A stretch of DNA of 64,000 nt from Korobacter sp963758505 (GCA_963758505.1 CAVWVJ010000001.1:1-64000), one strand, 5' to 3'; counted from the first letter of the stretch, positions 53,826-63,781 are shown. Translations and numbers: made by a program. Notes: a model not told the origin generated them from the sequence alone.

Positions 53826-56750
53826 GTGATTGGGCAGGCAATTTCTCACTACCGCATCGTCGAGAAACTGGGCGGTGGCGGCATGGGCGTGGTGTACAAG
53901 GCCGAGGACACGCGCCTGCATCGCTTTGTCGCCCTGAAGTTCTTGCCTGAAGATGTCGCCCTCCACCCACAGGTGCTAGCCCGCTTTCAACGCGAGGCAC
54001 GGGCCGCCTCCGCGTTGAACCATCCCAACATCTGTACGATTTACGAAATAGACGAAGAGAATGGCCAAGCCTTCATCGCCATGGAGTTCATGGAAGGCAA
54101 GACGTTGAAGCACACCATCAATGGCCGTCCTATGGAAACCGAAGAGATCCTGTCACTGGCCATTGAGATCGCCGACGGGCTGGATGCGGCGCATACGAAG
54201 GGAATCGTGCACCGTGACATCAAGCCCGCCAACCTTTTCGTCACCGAGCGCGGCCACGCGAAGATCCTCGATTTCGGCCTTGCAAAGATCACACTGACAA
54301 AAACATGTTCGAGCCTGATCGCTTCTGACGATACCTTGTCGCAAGCCGTCGCAGACATACACCTAACAACTCCGGGATCAACCCTCGGCACAGTAGCGTA
54401 CATGTCGCCCGAACAGGCGAAAGGCAAAGAGCTGGATACGCGCACCGATCTGTTCTCGTTTGGAGCCGTGCTGTACGAGATGGCGACAGGAAAGTTGCCG
54501 TTTTACGGCGAAACCTCCGCCTTGATCTTCAAAGCCATCTTTGATTTCGATCCTCCTCCAGCGATTCGGTTTAAACGGGACATTCCAGCCGAGCTGGAAC
54601 GGATCATCTCGAAAGCGTTGGAAAAAGATCGGAATCTCCGCTACCAGAACGCCGCCGACATGCGAACAGATTTGCAACGCCTGAAGCGCGATACTGAGAC
54701 TGGTCGCGTGCGAGCGCCGAATTCGGGAACTGTCGACGTACAGGAAAGCGTCAGGCGCGATGAGGTTGCGGCACGCACTTCAGCGTCAGTCTCCGCCGGT
54801 TTGAACGTCCGGAAAATTGCTGTTCCCGTTGCCGTCGTCATTGTCGCCGCGGTAGTTGCCTTTGGTCTCTACTATCGTTCGCATCGCGCTAGGCCCCTGA
54901 CTGAGAAAGACACAATCGTGCTCGCCGATTTCAGCAATGAAACCGGCGATCCAGTCTTTGATGACACGCTCAAGACCGCGCTCAGCGTCTCTCTTATCCA
55001 GTCGCCATTCCTAAATGTGCTTTCGGAGAACAAGGTCGCCGCGACCTTGAAGCTGATGGCGCGTCCGGCAGATACGAAGCTTACAACCGTCCTGGCCCGC
55101 GACCTTTGCCAGCGGACGGGCAGCAAAGCCTACATTGGCGGATCCATTGCCACTTTGGGTAGCGAATATGTGCTGGGGCTGAAAGCGGTGAGTTGCCAGG
55201 ACGGAGAACCGCTGGCCCAGGAGCAAGTCACCGCATCAGCCAAGGAGAAGGTGCTGGATGCAGTGGGGGAGGCCGCATCGAAGCTGCGGGAACAACTAGG
55301 CGAGTCGCTCGCAACCGTGAAAAAGTTTGACGTTCCGCTCGATCAGGCTACTACCTCCTCCCTTGACGCTCTGAAGGCGTTCAGCCTTGGAGAGAAAGCT
55401 TATCGCGAGAAAGGCCAAGCCGCAGCCCTTCCTTACAGCCAACGTGCTGTCCAGCTTGATCCGAACTTTGCGATGGGGTACGAGTCATTAGGTGCCTACT
55501 ATTACGGCCTAAGCGAAATCGGACGGGCCAGCGAGTACTTCACTAAGGCATACGAGTTACGGGAACATGCCAGCAAGCGGGAAAAGCTGGTCATCACCGC
55601 CAATTACTATGCGAATGTTACCGGGGAATTGGAGAAAGCGGCACAGGCTTATCAAGAGTGGATTGAGAGCTATCCGCGAGACTGGAGTTCACATCTCGAT
55701 CTGGGCAACGTGTATGTCGCACAAGGAGAGTATCAGAAGGCAGTGGATGCATTTCGCGAAGCCCTTAGCCTCGCCCCGGACCATGTCGCTCCCTACGCAA
55801 ATCTCTGCCTAAGTCTGCCCGCCTTGCAGCGACTCGATGAAGCGCGGCAGATCATCCGTGAGGCCCAAGCGCGGAAGCTTGAAATTTACATGTTCCACCA
55901 AGTTCTCTATGCTCTGGCTTTTCTTCGAGCTGATTCCCCGGCAATGGCGGAACAGCAACAGTGGTTTACCGGTAAGTCTGAAGAGAACTTCGGGCTTTCC
56001 CTCGCCTCCGACACGCAGGCATACGCGGGTCACCTTGCCAAAGCGCGGGAACTGACGAAGCGTTCTGTCGACTCCGCAATCCGGGCCGACAGCAAGGAAA
56101 ACGGCGCGATTTGGCAGGAGAATGCCGCCCTGCGAGAAGTCGCCTTCGGTAATGCTATGCAGGCGAAGAAGGCGGCGGTTGAGGGTTTGAAACTCGCTGC
56201 CACCGGTCAAAACGTCGAGATCGAAGCCGCGCTCGCGTTCGCCATGGCGGGCGATGCGGTGCGAGCCGAATCGCTGGTCCAAGACCTCAATATGCGCTTT
56301 CCTCTGGACACCCAGCTGCAGTCTCTGTGGCTGCCTGCGATTCGGGCGCAGTTGGCATTGAACCGCAAGAAGGCGTCTGATGCTCTCACCGATTTGCAAC
56401 CTGCCTCAGGTCCTATCGAGTTTGGAGGCGACCAATCCTGCCTCTATCCAACCTACATTCGCGGCAATGCCTATCTTTCCGCCGGGCAAGCCACCGCTGC
56501 GGCTGGCGAGTTTGAGAAGATCCTCGACCACACTGGCAACATCTGGAATTGCTGGACAGGCGCATTAGCGCATCTCGGCATCGCGCGCGCCAACGCAGTG
56601 CAGTCGCGAAGCTCGCACGGCGCTGACGCCGACGCCGCCCGCGTCCGCGCCCTAGCCGCCTACAAAGATTTCCTTACCATCTGGAAAGATGCCGATTCCA
56701 ACATTCCCATCCTGAAAGAAGCCAAGGCGGAATACGCGAAATTGCAGTAG
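53826..56750 (+). CDS. Serine/threonine protein kinase with transmembrane segment and TPR repeats
   Basis: 974 residues. A PknB-type kinase domain fills about 9-280: Gly loop GGGGMGVVYKAED, Lys38, catalytic HRDIKPAN (Asp131), DFG at 149-151 and YMSPEQAKGKELDTRTDLFS. One transmembrane helix (about 331-350) leads to an extracytoplasmic TolB-like part (ADFSNETGDPVFDDTLKTAL) and at least six TPR units (LDLGNVYVAQGEYQKAVDAF is a clear one). All catalytic residues are present. It has a good promoter and no ribosome binding site, with a GTG start. Its kinase half is close to that of the gene at 57345, so the two arose by duplication, but their sensor halves differ. Confidence 0.95.
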   Translation: MIGQAISHYRIVEKLGGGGMGVVYKAEDTRLHRFVALKFLPEDVALHPQVLARFQREARAASALNHPNICTIYEIDEENGQAFIAMEFMEGKTLKHTINGRPMETEEILSLAIEIADGLDAAHTKGIVHRDIKPANLFVTERGHAKILDFGLAKITLTKTCSSLIASDDTLSQAVADIHLTTPGSTLGTVAYMSPEQAKGKELDTRTDLFSFGAVLYEMATGKLPFYGETSALIFKAIFDFDPPPAIRFKRDIPAELERIISKALEKDRNLRYQNAADMRTDLQRLKRDTETGRVRAPNSGTVDVQESVRRDEVAARTSASVSAGLNVRKIAVPVAVVIVAAVVAFGLYYRSHRARPLTEKDTIVLADFSNETGDPVFDDTLKTALSVSLIQSPFLNVLSENKVAATLKLMARPADTKLTTVLARDLCQRTGSKAYIGGSIATLGSEYVLGLKAVSCQDGEPLAQEQVTASAKEKVLDAVGEAASKLREQLGESLATVKKFDVPLDQATTSSLDALKAFSLGEKAYREKGQAAALPYSQRAVQLDPNFAMGYESLGAYYYGLSEIGRASEYFTKAYELREHASKREKLVITANYYANVTGELEKAAQAYQEWIESYPRDWSSHLDLGNVYVAQGEYQKAVDAFREALSLAPDHVAPYANLCLSLPALQRLDEARQIIREAQARKLEIYMFHQVLYALAFLRADSPAMAEQQQWFTGKSEENFGLSLASDTQAYAGHLAKARELTKRSVDSAIRADSKENGAIWQENAALREVAFGNAMQAKKAAVEGLKLAATGQNVEIEAALAFAMAGDAVRAESLVQDLNMRFPLDTQLQSLWLPAIRAQLALNRKKASDALTDLQPASGPIEFGGDQSCLYPTYIRGNAYLSAGQATAAAGEFEKILDHTGNIWNCWTGALAHLGIARANAVQSRSSHGADADAARVRALAAYKDFLTIWKDADSNIPILKEAKAEYAKLQ

Positions 56751-57306
56751 CCGGAGGAGGGAAAAAACCAACCGTGTCCACGCAAAGCTGCGACAACATG
56801 GGTTATCCCTTGTATCGTGCCAAAGCCCCGGTTTAGAAGTTCCACTGCGACATATGACAGGAGTTGAGTAGATTCATCTCTTGTTGCTTGGTTCACAGGC
56901 CAAAGCTGCTGCATTCGTAGGAGACTGGTTTGTTCTGGCCGGTTCTGAACAAGGTCCTACTTCAGAATTACTACACTGCAGGGCATCGGTTCGGAGGTGC
57001 CACTCTCGGTTAAACGTCGGTCCAGCAGCCTCATGTTTTTCGCGCTCGAGGTTGAGATGGACTTCGAAATTCGCTTGCGGACGAAGGTCTGTTTGATGGC
57101 ATTGTCGCTGAAACGCAGGCGCCGCGGGTGGCAATGAAAAGCAGCGGCACCCGATGCTTTGAAGGGCGAGTATTCGTTGCTAAACGAGTAACCGAGAGGT
57201 GACGCGGCGTCAGGACGCACTAGAGGAAATGGACGGTTGATGAACTTCGCGAGTCATTCTCAGACTCCTCAATGATTCAAAGCTCCCGGCCACATCTCCG
57301 GCTTCA
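56751..57306. other. Intergenic region between the two kinase genes
   Basis: No convincing gene. Near 57243-57290 is CGCGAGTCATTCTCAGACTC, which resembles a dispersed repeat core, and the promoter of the second kinase follows. Confidence 0.45.
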
Positions 57307-57336
57307 TTGACTATGCCCGCTGACCCAACGTAAGAT
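57307..57336 (+). promoter_or_regulatory. Sigma-70-type promoter of the second kinase gene
   Basis: TTGACT (57307-57312), an 18-base spacer and TAAGAT (57331-57336), with the ATG of the kinase eight bases later at 57345. The two boxes are identical to those of the first kinase, and the start codon is again at the expected transcript start. Confidence 0.6.
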
Positions 57337-57344
57337 TCGCGCCA

Positions 57345-59738
57345 ATGATCGGCCACAGTATCTCGCATTACCGCGTTGTCGAGAAACTGGGCCGCGGCGG
57401 AATGGGGGTTGTCTACAAGGCCGAAGATCTGACCCTCCATCGCTTCGTCGCGCTAAAGTTTCTGCCGGACGAGTCGGCGCATGAACGACAAGCTCTGGCG
57501 CGCTTTGGTCGGGAAGCGCAGGCTGCTTCGGCGCTGAATCATCCCAACATATGCACGATTTATGAAATCGGCGAGGCGGATGGCCAAACCTTCATCGCCA
57601 TGGAGTTTCTTGAAGGTAAGACTCTGCAGGACTTAATTGCCGGGCGGCCAATGGAGATGGACGTGCTCTTGTCGTTGGCGATCGAAATCGCCGACGGCCT
57701 TGACGCTGCCCACACAAGGGGAATCGTTCATCGTGATCTTAAGCCGGCGAACATCTTCGTCACCGGCCGCACGCACGCCAAGATACTGGACTTCGGCCTG
57801 GCACAGGTGGCGCAAACGACGGTTCTTGCGTCCAGCCCCAGTGACGCCGTAACAAAACCATTGTCGTTGACTCTGCCGGGCGTTCCGTTGGGAACACTGC
57901 CGTACATGTCTCCCGAACAAGCCATGGGCAAAGAACTGGATGGGCGCACCGACATTTTCTCTTTCGGAGCGGTGCTCTACGAAATGGCGACAGGGATAAT
58001 GCCGTTCCGGGGGGACACTCCAGCCGCGATCTTCGACGCTATCCTCAATCGCGATCCACTGCCCACTCTCAGGTTAAATCCCGAGCTGCCCACCAGGCTG
58101 GACGACATCATTGTGAAGGCCTTGGAAAAAGATCTTGGGCTGCGCTACCAACACGCCTCCGAAATAAGGACAGACTTACAACGGTTGCAGCGCGGATCAA
58201 ACATCAGCCATGGCGTTCGGAGCGGTGACATAGGCCGGAGTGGAGACTCGCCAGCAAAGCGAAAGAATCTTTCTCGCATCTTCGTCGTTCTCGCTGCGGT
58301 TCTGTTGTTGGCAGCGGCAGGAATCTACTTCTGGCGAAGTGGACGCCACGCTGGCGCCGCCGGCGCGAAGACGTCATCCATCGCAGTGCTGCCCTTTGCC
58401 GACATGAGCCAGGGCAAAGATCAGGAGTACTTCTCCGATGGACTCGCCGAAGAATTGACCAACGATCTCGCCAAGGTGCCGGGCTTGAAGGTTGCGGGTA
58501 GATCTTCCGCCTTCCAATTCAAAGGCAAGAACGAAGATTTGCGTATGATCGGACAAAAGCTGAACGTCGCCAACGTGCTCGAAGGCAGTGTGCGCCGGGA
58601 TGGCAATCGAGTTCGCATCACTGCGGAGCTGACAAAAGTGGAGGATGGATTTCAACTTTGGTCGGAGCAATACAACTCGGAGTTGAAAGACGTCTTTGCG
58701 GTGCAGGACGAAATCGCGCGCGCGGTCACTGGGGCGTTGCAAGTCAAGCTGCTTGGTGCCGGTCCCTCGTCCAGCGCGGTACGTTCGGCGAGCACAAATC
58801 CCGAGGCTTACCAGGCTTACCTGCAGGCCGCATACTTCCTGAGTCGAGGGACTGAGAAGACCAACTTCGATAAGGCTTTAGGCTACGCCGACCGGGCAAT
58901 CCAGTTGGGCGCGAATTATTCGCCGGCTTGGGCGCTCCGATCACAGGTCTATGCCAGGATGGGCTCCGAAGGCTTCATCTCGACTGACGAAGGATTTCGC
59001 CGGGCGCGAGGCGATGCCGAGCAAGCCATCGCCCTGGATCCTAATTCGGGTGCAGCCTACCTCTCGCTGGCAAATATCCAACTTTTTTACGAACTTCGTT
59101 GGAAGGACGCTGAGACGTCCATCGATAAGGCGGCGGCGTTGGAGCCGGGAAGTGTCGAGATATTGGCCTATCGCGCGATTTCGCAGCTAATGTTGGGTCA
59201 TACGGGCGAATCGATCGAATTGCAGAAGCAGGCAATTGCACTCGATCCGCTGGAAGGCGACGCTTTAGTAAGCCTGGCTACTCTACTCTATTATGCCGGC
59301 CGATACGAGGATGCGATTGTCCAGCTTCAGAAGGCCAAGGAACTCAATCCCCAGCAGTCATATATCCATTCCACACTTGGCGATATCTTGCGGGCGCAAG
59401 GACGCCTGGAGGGGTCGCTGGCGGAAATTGAGCTGGAACCAAGCCCTTGGGCAAAACTACAGAGCCAGGCAATGACGTACTACGCCATGGGTCGCCACCA
59501 GGATGCTGAAGCTGCTTTGAACCAACTTATCGCAAAGAACGCTGACGCGCCGGCATTTCAGATCGCAGAGGTCTATGCGTACTTCGGAGAGAGCGACAAA
59601 GCCCTCGCCTGGCTGGAGCGTGGCTATCAGCAGCACGATTCTGGATTGACGTACCTCAAAGTGGACCCGCTATTCGACAATCTGCACCACAACTCGGCTT
59701 ATATCCAGCTGTTGGCGAAGATGCAGCTACCGTCGTAG
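57345..59738 (+). CDS. Serine/threonine protein kinase with TolB-like domain and TPR repeats
   Basis: 797 residues. The kinase domain (about 9-280) has GRGGMGVVYKAED, HRDLKPAN (Asp131), DFG at 149-151 and YMSPEQAMGKELDGRTDIFS, in the same positions as the first kinase. A transmembrane helix lies near 312-330. Then a TolB-like domain: IAVLPFADMSQGKDQEYFSD, VANVLEGSVRRDGNRVRITA, VFAVQDEIARAVTGAL. Four or more TPR units end the protein. The TolB-like/TPR half resembles that of the winged-helix regulator at 20395 and of many acidobacterial sensors. All catalytic residues are intact, and the start ATG lies eight bases behind a TAAGAT box. Confidence 0.95.
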   Translation: MIGHSISHYRVVEKLGRGGMGVVYKAEDLTLHRFVALKFLPDESAHERQALARFGREAQAASALNHPNICTIYEIGEADGQTFIAMEFLEGKTLQDLIAGRPMEMDVLLSLAIEIADGLDAAHTRGIVHRDLKPANIFVTGRTHAKILDFGLAQVAQTTVLASSPSDAVTKPLSLTLPGVPLGTLPYMSPEQAMGKELDGRTDIFSFGAVLYEMATGIMPFRGDTPAAIFDAILNRDPLPTLRLNPELPTRLDDIIVKALEKDLGLRYQHASEIRTDLQRLQRGSNISHGVRSGDIGRSGDSPAKRKNLSRIFVVLAAVLLLAAAGIYFWRSGRHAGAAGAKTSSIAVLPFADMSQGKDQEYFSDGLAEELTNDLAKVPGLKVAGRSSAFQFKGKNEDLRMIGQKLNVANVLEGSVRRDGNRVRITAELTKVEDGFQLWSEQYNSELKDVFAVQDEIARAVTGALQVKLLGAGPSSSAVRSASTNPEAYQAYLQAAYFLSRGTEKTNFDKALGYADRAIQLGANYSPAWALRSQVYARMGSEGFISTDEGFRRARGDAEQAIALDPNSGAAYLSLANIQLFYELRWKDAETSIDKAAALEPGSVEILAYRAISQLMLGHTGESIELQKQAIALDPLEGDALVSLATLLYYAGRYEDAIVQLQKAKELNPQQSYIHSTLGDILRAQGRLEGSLAEIELEPSPWAKLQSQAMTYYAMGRHQDAEAALNQLIAKNADAPAFQIAEVYAYFGESDKALAWLERGYQQHDSGLTYLKVDPLFDNLHHNSAYIQLLAKMQLPS

Positions 59739-59858
59739 TCCGCGGCCGTGATCTTGCTCGACGCGAAGTTACGCTTCTGTGGGTAAGCGACCTTTCATGT
59801 GAAAAGGGCGCAATCGAAAGCGGGGCCATTCTTTTCAGTGTCTCTGGAACGGAAATGG

Positions 59859-60065
59859 TTAGGCCGCTCGCGCTGCCTTCTTCCGCTCCGCCCACCGCTT
59901 CTTCATTGCCAGGCCAATGCGGCGACGAGCGTCCGCGGACATATGCCGTTTACCACTCGTTCGTCTTGAGGTCGTTTTGCCGCCCACGGATTCGAGAGCT
60001 CGAATCGCTTGTTCGATCCGCTGGCGCTCTTGCTTGAGTTCTTCGAGGATGCTGTCTACGTTCAA
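59859..60065 (-). CDS. Small basic protein of a KKRWAxRKK family (member 2)
   Basis: 68 residues from TTG 60065, chosen because it aligns with the start of the gene at 26802: NVDSILEELKQERQRIEQAI then a linker of Gly, Lys, Thr and Ser, and RHMSADARRRIGLAMKKRWA followed by ERKKAARAA. The frame continues upstream to 60128 without support. The N-terminal helix could form a coiled coil, and the basic tail could bind nucleic acid. It is convergent with the second kinase gene and stands alone. Confidence 0.75.
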   Translation of the reverse strand: MNVDSILEELKQERQRIEQAIRALESVGGKTTSRRTSGKRHMSADARRRIGLAMKKRWAERKKAARAA

Positions 60066-60128
60066 GTTGCGTTTGCCTCTGCTGTCGCGAAGAATAGATA
60101 TCGGCACAATTGTACATGTGCGCGGCAT

Positions 60129-60354
60129 ACCCGGAGCTTGCGACCCCCCATCGACGGCTTCTTAATCAGCCATTAGTTTTCTTCCCGGCCACTTCCCGGA
60201 ATATCGTGTAGAGCTGGGATGGCGTAGAAAATGCTTGCGCAAATCGAAGGGGCAAGGCGCAATGGACTTCTCACATCCCGCAATCGATTTTCCATAAACG
60301 GCGCCACTATCGGCGCCCTCCACGAATCCGGGAATCGCATCCAATTCGCAAGCT
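60129..60354. other. Short intergenic region before the PHP gene
   Basis: No element recognised. Confidence 0.5.
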
Positions 60355-61416
60355 ATGCCTACGAGGCGCAACCTTAGAAACTCAGAGATTGCGGAACTAC
60401 TGGCTGTTGAAGCCGAATCTGCTGCTATGCCAGCGCAAAAGGCACTGCGTCGTGCCTCTCGTACAGCATTGATGTGGCCTGAGGAAGCTGCTGATGTAAT
60501 CAGCGCGAAACGCTCCCTGACCGAGCTCTCGAACGTGGGCCCGTACATCGAAAAGAAGATCAAGATGTGGTTCGATGATCCACCTCCACATCTCATCATT
60601 CCTGAGCTACGTCGCCAATTCTTAACCCTCACGGAAGCAAGAACGAGACTGAAAAAGAAGCCGACGTGGCTCCGTTCAATCCGCGGCGACTTGCAAATGC
60701 ACACCACCTGGAGCGACGGAGATGCTTCGATTATGCAGATGGCGGAAGCAGCAGTCACCCGCTGCTACGCATACATCGCGATTACCGATCACACCAAGGG
60801 ACTTAGGATCGCAGGCGGGATTGACGAAGAACAGCTTCGCTTGCAGGCCCGCGAGATCGCGGATGTGAATGATCGCATGCGTCACACAGGCCTAACAGTG
60901 CTTCACTCGGCAGAACTCAACTTGAACCCGAAAGGCGAAGGCGACATGGATGTGCGCTCGTTGGGACTGCTCGATCTCGTCCTGGGCTGCTTTCACTCTT
61001 CGCTACGCACGAAAGACAACCAGACATCCCGCTATCTCGCTGCATTGCACAACCCCGATATACAAATCTTGGGGCACCCTCGAGGCCGGATCTACAACTA
61101 TCGCTTAGGGTTGACGGCGGACTGGGCGGACGTGTTTGGCACGGCGGCAGAATTGGATAAGGCTGTAGAAATCGATGGATACCCGGATCGACAGGATCTG
61201 AATGTGGACCTCTTGAAGATCGCCAAGAGGGAAGGGTGCCGAATTTCGTTGGGCACAGACTCTCATGGTGCGGCTCAACTCAGATTCATGGAATGTTCAG
61301 CCGCGGCAGCGCTCATCGCAGGGATACCACGAGATCGAATCTTGAATTTCATGTCACGTGATGAATTGCTGGGATGGGTCGCAACGGTGCGGGAGAACGC
61401 ACGTCGCAACACGTAG
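60355..61416 (+). CDS. PHP-domain phosphohydrolase with N-terminal helix-hairpin-helix-like part
   Basis: 353 residues. The N-terminal about 100 residues (EIAELLAVEAESAAMPAQKA; LTELSNVGPYIEKKIKMWFD) resemble the helix-hairpin-helix domain that precedes PHP in PolX-type proteins. The PHP domain follows: His116 in DLQMHTTWSDGD, Asp145-His146 in AITDHTKG, HSAELNLNPKGEGD, LVLGCFHSSL, ILGHPRGR and SLGTDSHG, which supply the trinuclear metal site. It lacks a polymerase domain, so it is a stand-alone phosphoesterase, perhaps acting on nucleic-acid ends. No operon partner is visible. Confidence 0.88.
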   Translation: MPTRRNLRNSEIAELLAVEAESAAMPAQKALRRASRTALMWPEEAADVISAKRSLTELSNVGPYIEKKIKMWFDDPPPHLIIPELRRQFLTLTEARTRLKKKPTWLRSIRGDLQMHTTWSDGDASIMQMAEAAVTRCYAYIAITDHTKGLRIAGGIDEEQLRLQAREIADVNDRMRHTGLTVLHSAELNLNPKGEGDMDVRSLGLLDLVLGCFHSSLRTKDNQTSRYLAALHNPDIQILGHPRGRIYNYRLGLTADWADVFGTAAELDKAVEIDGYPDRQDLNVDLLKIAKREGCRISLGTDSHGAAQLRFMECSAAAALIAGIPRDRILNFMSRDELLGWVATVRENARRNT

Positions 61417-62130
61417 ATGAGCTCTTTGCTCCGCTGTCCAGCGGGTGCCCACAGAAGGTCGGTGCTGGCTAATCGAGGCGTCCTGGGCGCGTAGAGAGCC
61501 GTCCTCAGCCGCTAATGGGATTGCGCTATGCACTCGGATATCCGAGCTTTCTGATGTCGGCAAATATTCCTTCGGTCAGGTGTTCTTGGGGCCCGAGCTT
61601 CGCGAGTATGTGCCTTGACGAAATGGGCCCGGCACATCGAGTGATGCGCACCTGTATCGAGGAGGTAGCCGATGAAGAAGTACACAGCGTTGATGTGTCT
61701 CATGTTGGGGCTCGCGTTTGCGCAAAGCAAAAGTCCGCTGGGAAGGTGGAGCGGCGTGCTGTGATTCGAATTGGTGTCCTCGCTTCTAGAAGGTGCAAGA
61801 CTTTGCATCAAGCATCCTGAAGAGAGAATCAGGCGCGCTTCCGAGAAGCGGGCCGCCAGATAGTACTAGGTCAAAATAGACCGGCGCTGTCCCACGACGG
61901 GTGGTACGCTTTGCCGATCTAGTTTAGCTGTGCAGTCGCCGATCTTAATCTGAAGCGCTGCGCACCATCTACCCCCAGATGTCCCGCGCTGTGCCACGGC
62001 AAGGGCCATGAATAAGGTGACAGCGGCGACCCATAGAGCGCTTGCCGTGACCCGTCTAACACACCTCGGCGATCAGCTCCAGAGATTCGCAGAGGTCGCC
62101 AGCGGGTCACCATCCCCAACGAGGAACCTT
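61417..62130. other. Intergenic region with one short secreted-peptide frame
   Basis: Contains the 30-codon frame at 61672-61764 and otherwise nothing recognisable. Confidence 0.45.
61672..61764 (+). pseudogene. Truncated secreted protein start
   Basis: GGAGG precedes ATG 61672, and the first residues KKYTALMCLMLGLAFAQSKS form a typical short signal peptide with an AFAQ cleavage site. The mature part SPLGRWSGVL stops at TGA after 30 codons. GRWSGVL-type beginnings are common at the mature N-termini of larger exported proteins, so a gene was probably lost downstream. Alternatively it encodes a very short secreted peptide. Confidence 0.45.
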
Positions 62131-63471
62131 ATGAAGACTTCCTGTGCATTGCTGAAAATTCTCATCGCCTTGGGCGCTTTTGCCCTTGCCTCGCTGCCGG
62201 TTTCCGCGCAGCGCATCTCCGCAGATGCGGTTAAGAACGACCACTTCCCTCGAGGGCTTCGTGGCCACTTGGATTCGCCCCCTGGCAAGGCGATCCGCCG
62301 CGGGTCGTCAACCGGGAGTCAGTCCGGCCCCATCGCCCCAGTTACGGCTTCAAGACACGGCGCTCTGGCACGTCCGATCATCTCTCCCTTTTTCGCCCGG
62401 AGCTCGCGCAGCGACTCAATCAATTATGGCTTCATAGTCGGCGGCAATCCCTTCTTCGACGGTGAGAGAACTAGCACCTCGATCAAGACCTTCCTCGTTC
62501 CCCTCATCATCAAGGTTCACCAAGTCGCAACTGATTTCTCCGTGGACGCCAACAACAATCTGATCCTGACAGGGATCAAGAACCGGGAGGCGACCTATGA
62601 CCCCACGAAGGCGTCGCCCGCCTGTCTCGGCAAAACCAACAACGTTCCATTCACCCTAGCTGTCCAGTCACCCGTCTTTCAGAATCACCACTGGGTTTGG
62701 GGAGGCACCGATCTCGGAGACACGCAATACCCAGACGCGTTCCAGCGCGCCAACTTCTGGAATGCAACCGGTAAGGATCCTGGAAACTACCACATCCATC
62801 TCGACACACAAGTCCTTGCGCCGCTCGTCATCGACTTCCCTATAGGGAGCGGCATCGGCCTCCCGAAGTCCAGCGAGTTCTTGAGCTACTCCAGCTGCGC
62901 ACCCAGTGTGCTGGTTGACATCAACCTCTTCGACGACTACCTCGACTACGTTGCCATCCCGAAAATGGCCTCTGAAGGTGTGAACTCCGGCAACTTCCCC
63001 ATGTTCATCGCCGGAGACGTCATCTGGGGCGAAGTTAGCGGGGAGTTACCGTACTACGATGCCATCGCCGCCGGCTATCACTCTACGAGCAGTGTCGACC
63101 CGGCGCAGACTTACGGGGTTACGCAGTTTGGCGACGATGCCGTCTTAACCTGGCCTGACGCTCTGCCTCTCTCGCATGAGGTGGGCGAGTGGTTGAACGA
63201 CCCCACTGGCGCGAATCTTGTGCAGCAATATAACGTCGACGCAGTCTTCGATCCCACTCAGCCCGTCTGCCAGTATAACTACGAAGTTGGCGACATTCTG
63301 GCGGGCACCGAGATGCCGCCGGTGAAGGGCGAGAACGGCTGTACCTACACGCTCCAGGAGCTGGCCTTCTTTTCCTACTTCTACGGCGGCCCCTCCTTCG
63401 CCGTCAATGGCTGGTACTCCAGCAACAATACACTGACATCCGACGCCGGCCCCGCCTGTAACTACTTGTGA
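62131..63471 (+). CDS. Secreted protein with HExxE motif, possible metallopeptidase-like
   Basis: 446 residues: a signal peptide (ending PVSAQ), a basic Arg/Ser-rich linker (about 30-90), then a large folded part with many aromatic residues. LSHEVGEWLNDPTG is the one catalytic-looking motif: His-Glu-x-x-Glu-Trp, close to but not the classic HExxH zinc site. VCQYNYEVGDILAGTEMPPV and LQELAFFSYFYGGPS follow. Three or more Cys residues near the end may form disulfides. The family occurs in Acidobacteriota without an assigned role. ATG 62131 follows GAGGA. It stands alone. Confidence 0.7.
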   Translation: MKTSCALLKILIALGAFALASLPVSAQRISADAVKNDHFPRGLRGHLDSPPGKAIRRGSSTGSQSGPIAPVTASRHGALARPIISPFFARSSRSDSINYGFIVGGNPFFDGERTSTSIKTFLVPLIIKVHQVATDFSVDANNNLILTGIKNREATYDPTKASPACLGKTNNVPFTLAVQSPVFQNHHWVWGGTDLGDTQYPDAFQRANFWNATGKDPGNYHIHLDTQVLAPLVIDFPIGSGIGLPKSSEFLSYSSCAPSVLVDINLFDDYLDYVAIPKMASEGVNSGNFPMFIAGDVIWGEVSGELPYYDAIAAGYHSTSSVDPAQTYGVTQFGDDAVLTWPDALPLSHEVGEWLNDPTGANLVQQYNVDAVFDPTQPVCQYNYEVGDILAGTEMPPVKGENGCTYTLQELAFFSYFYGGPSFAVNGWYSSNNTLTSDAGPACNYL

Positions 63472-63781
63472 GCATCCAGGCTCACTCTTGACGGATCCGG
63501 ACGTTTTGCGTGCGCATGCGTCCCGGTAACACTGAGATCAAACCGCTACGTCGAAAACCCCTCAACGGTGTGGGCTCGGAAGCTATCGCAACAGCGTGGT
63601 TCTGCGGGACGCACCGTTTCGTGACGTAATCCGCTCCTCAACGTACGAAATGAAAACTTGGATATGATCTGCCCTCGATAGACCAACGCGAATCGACGGT
63701 TGCGGGTCATTGAAGTCTCCGTTTAGATGCTCACGTTAATCTCAGCAAAGGTGGGGGAGCGGAATGAGGGACAGCATCGGG
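63472..63781. other. Intergenic region without recognised genes
   Basis: Nothing recognised. Confidence 0.5.
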
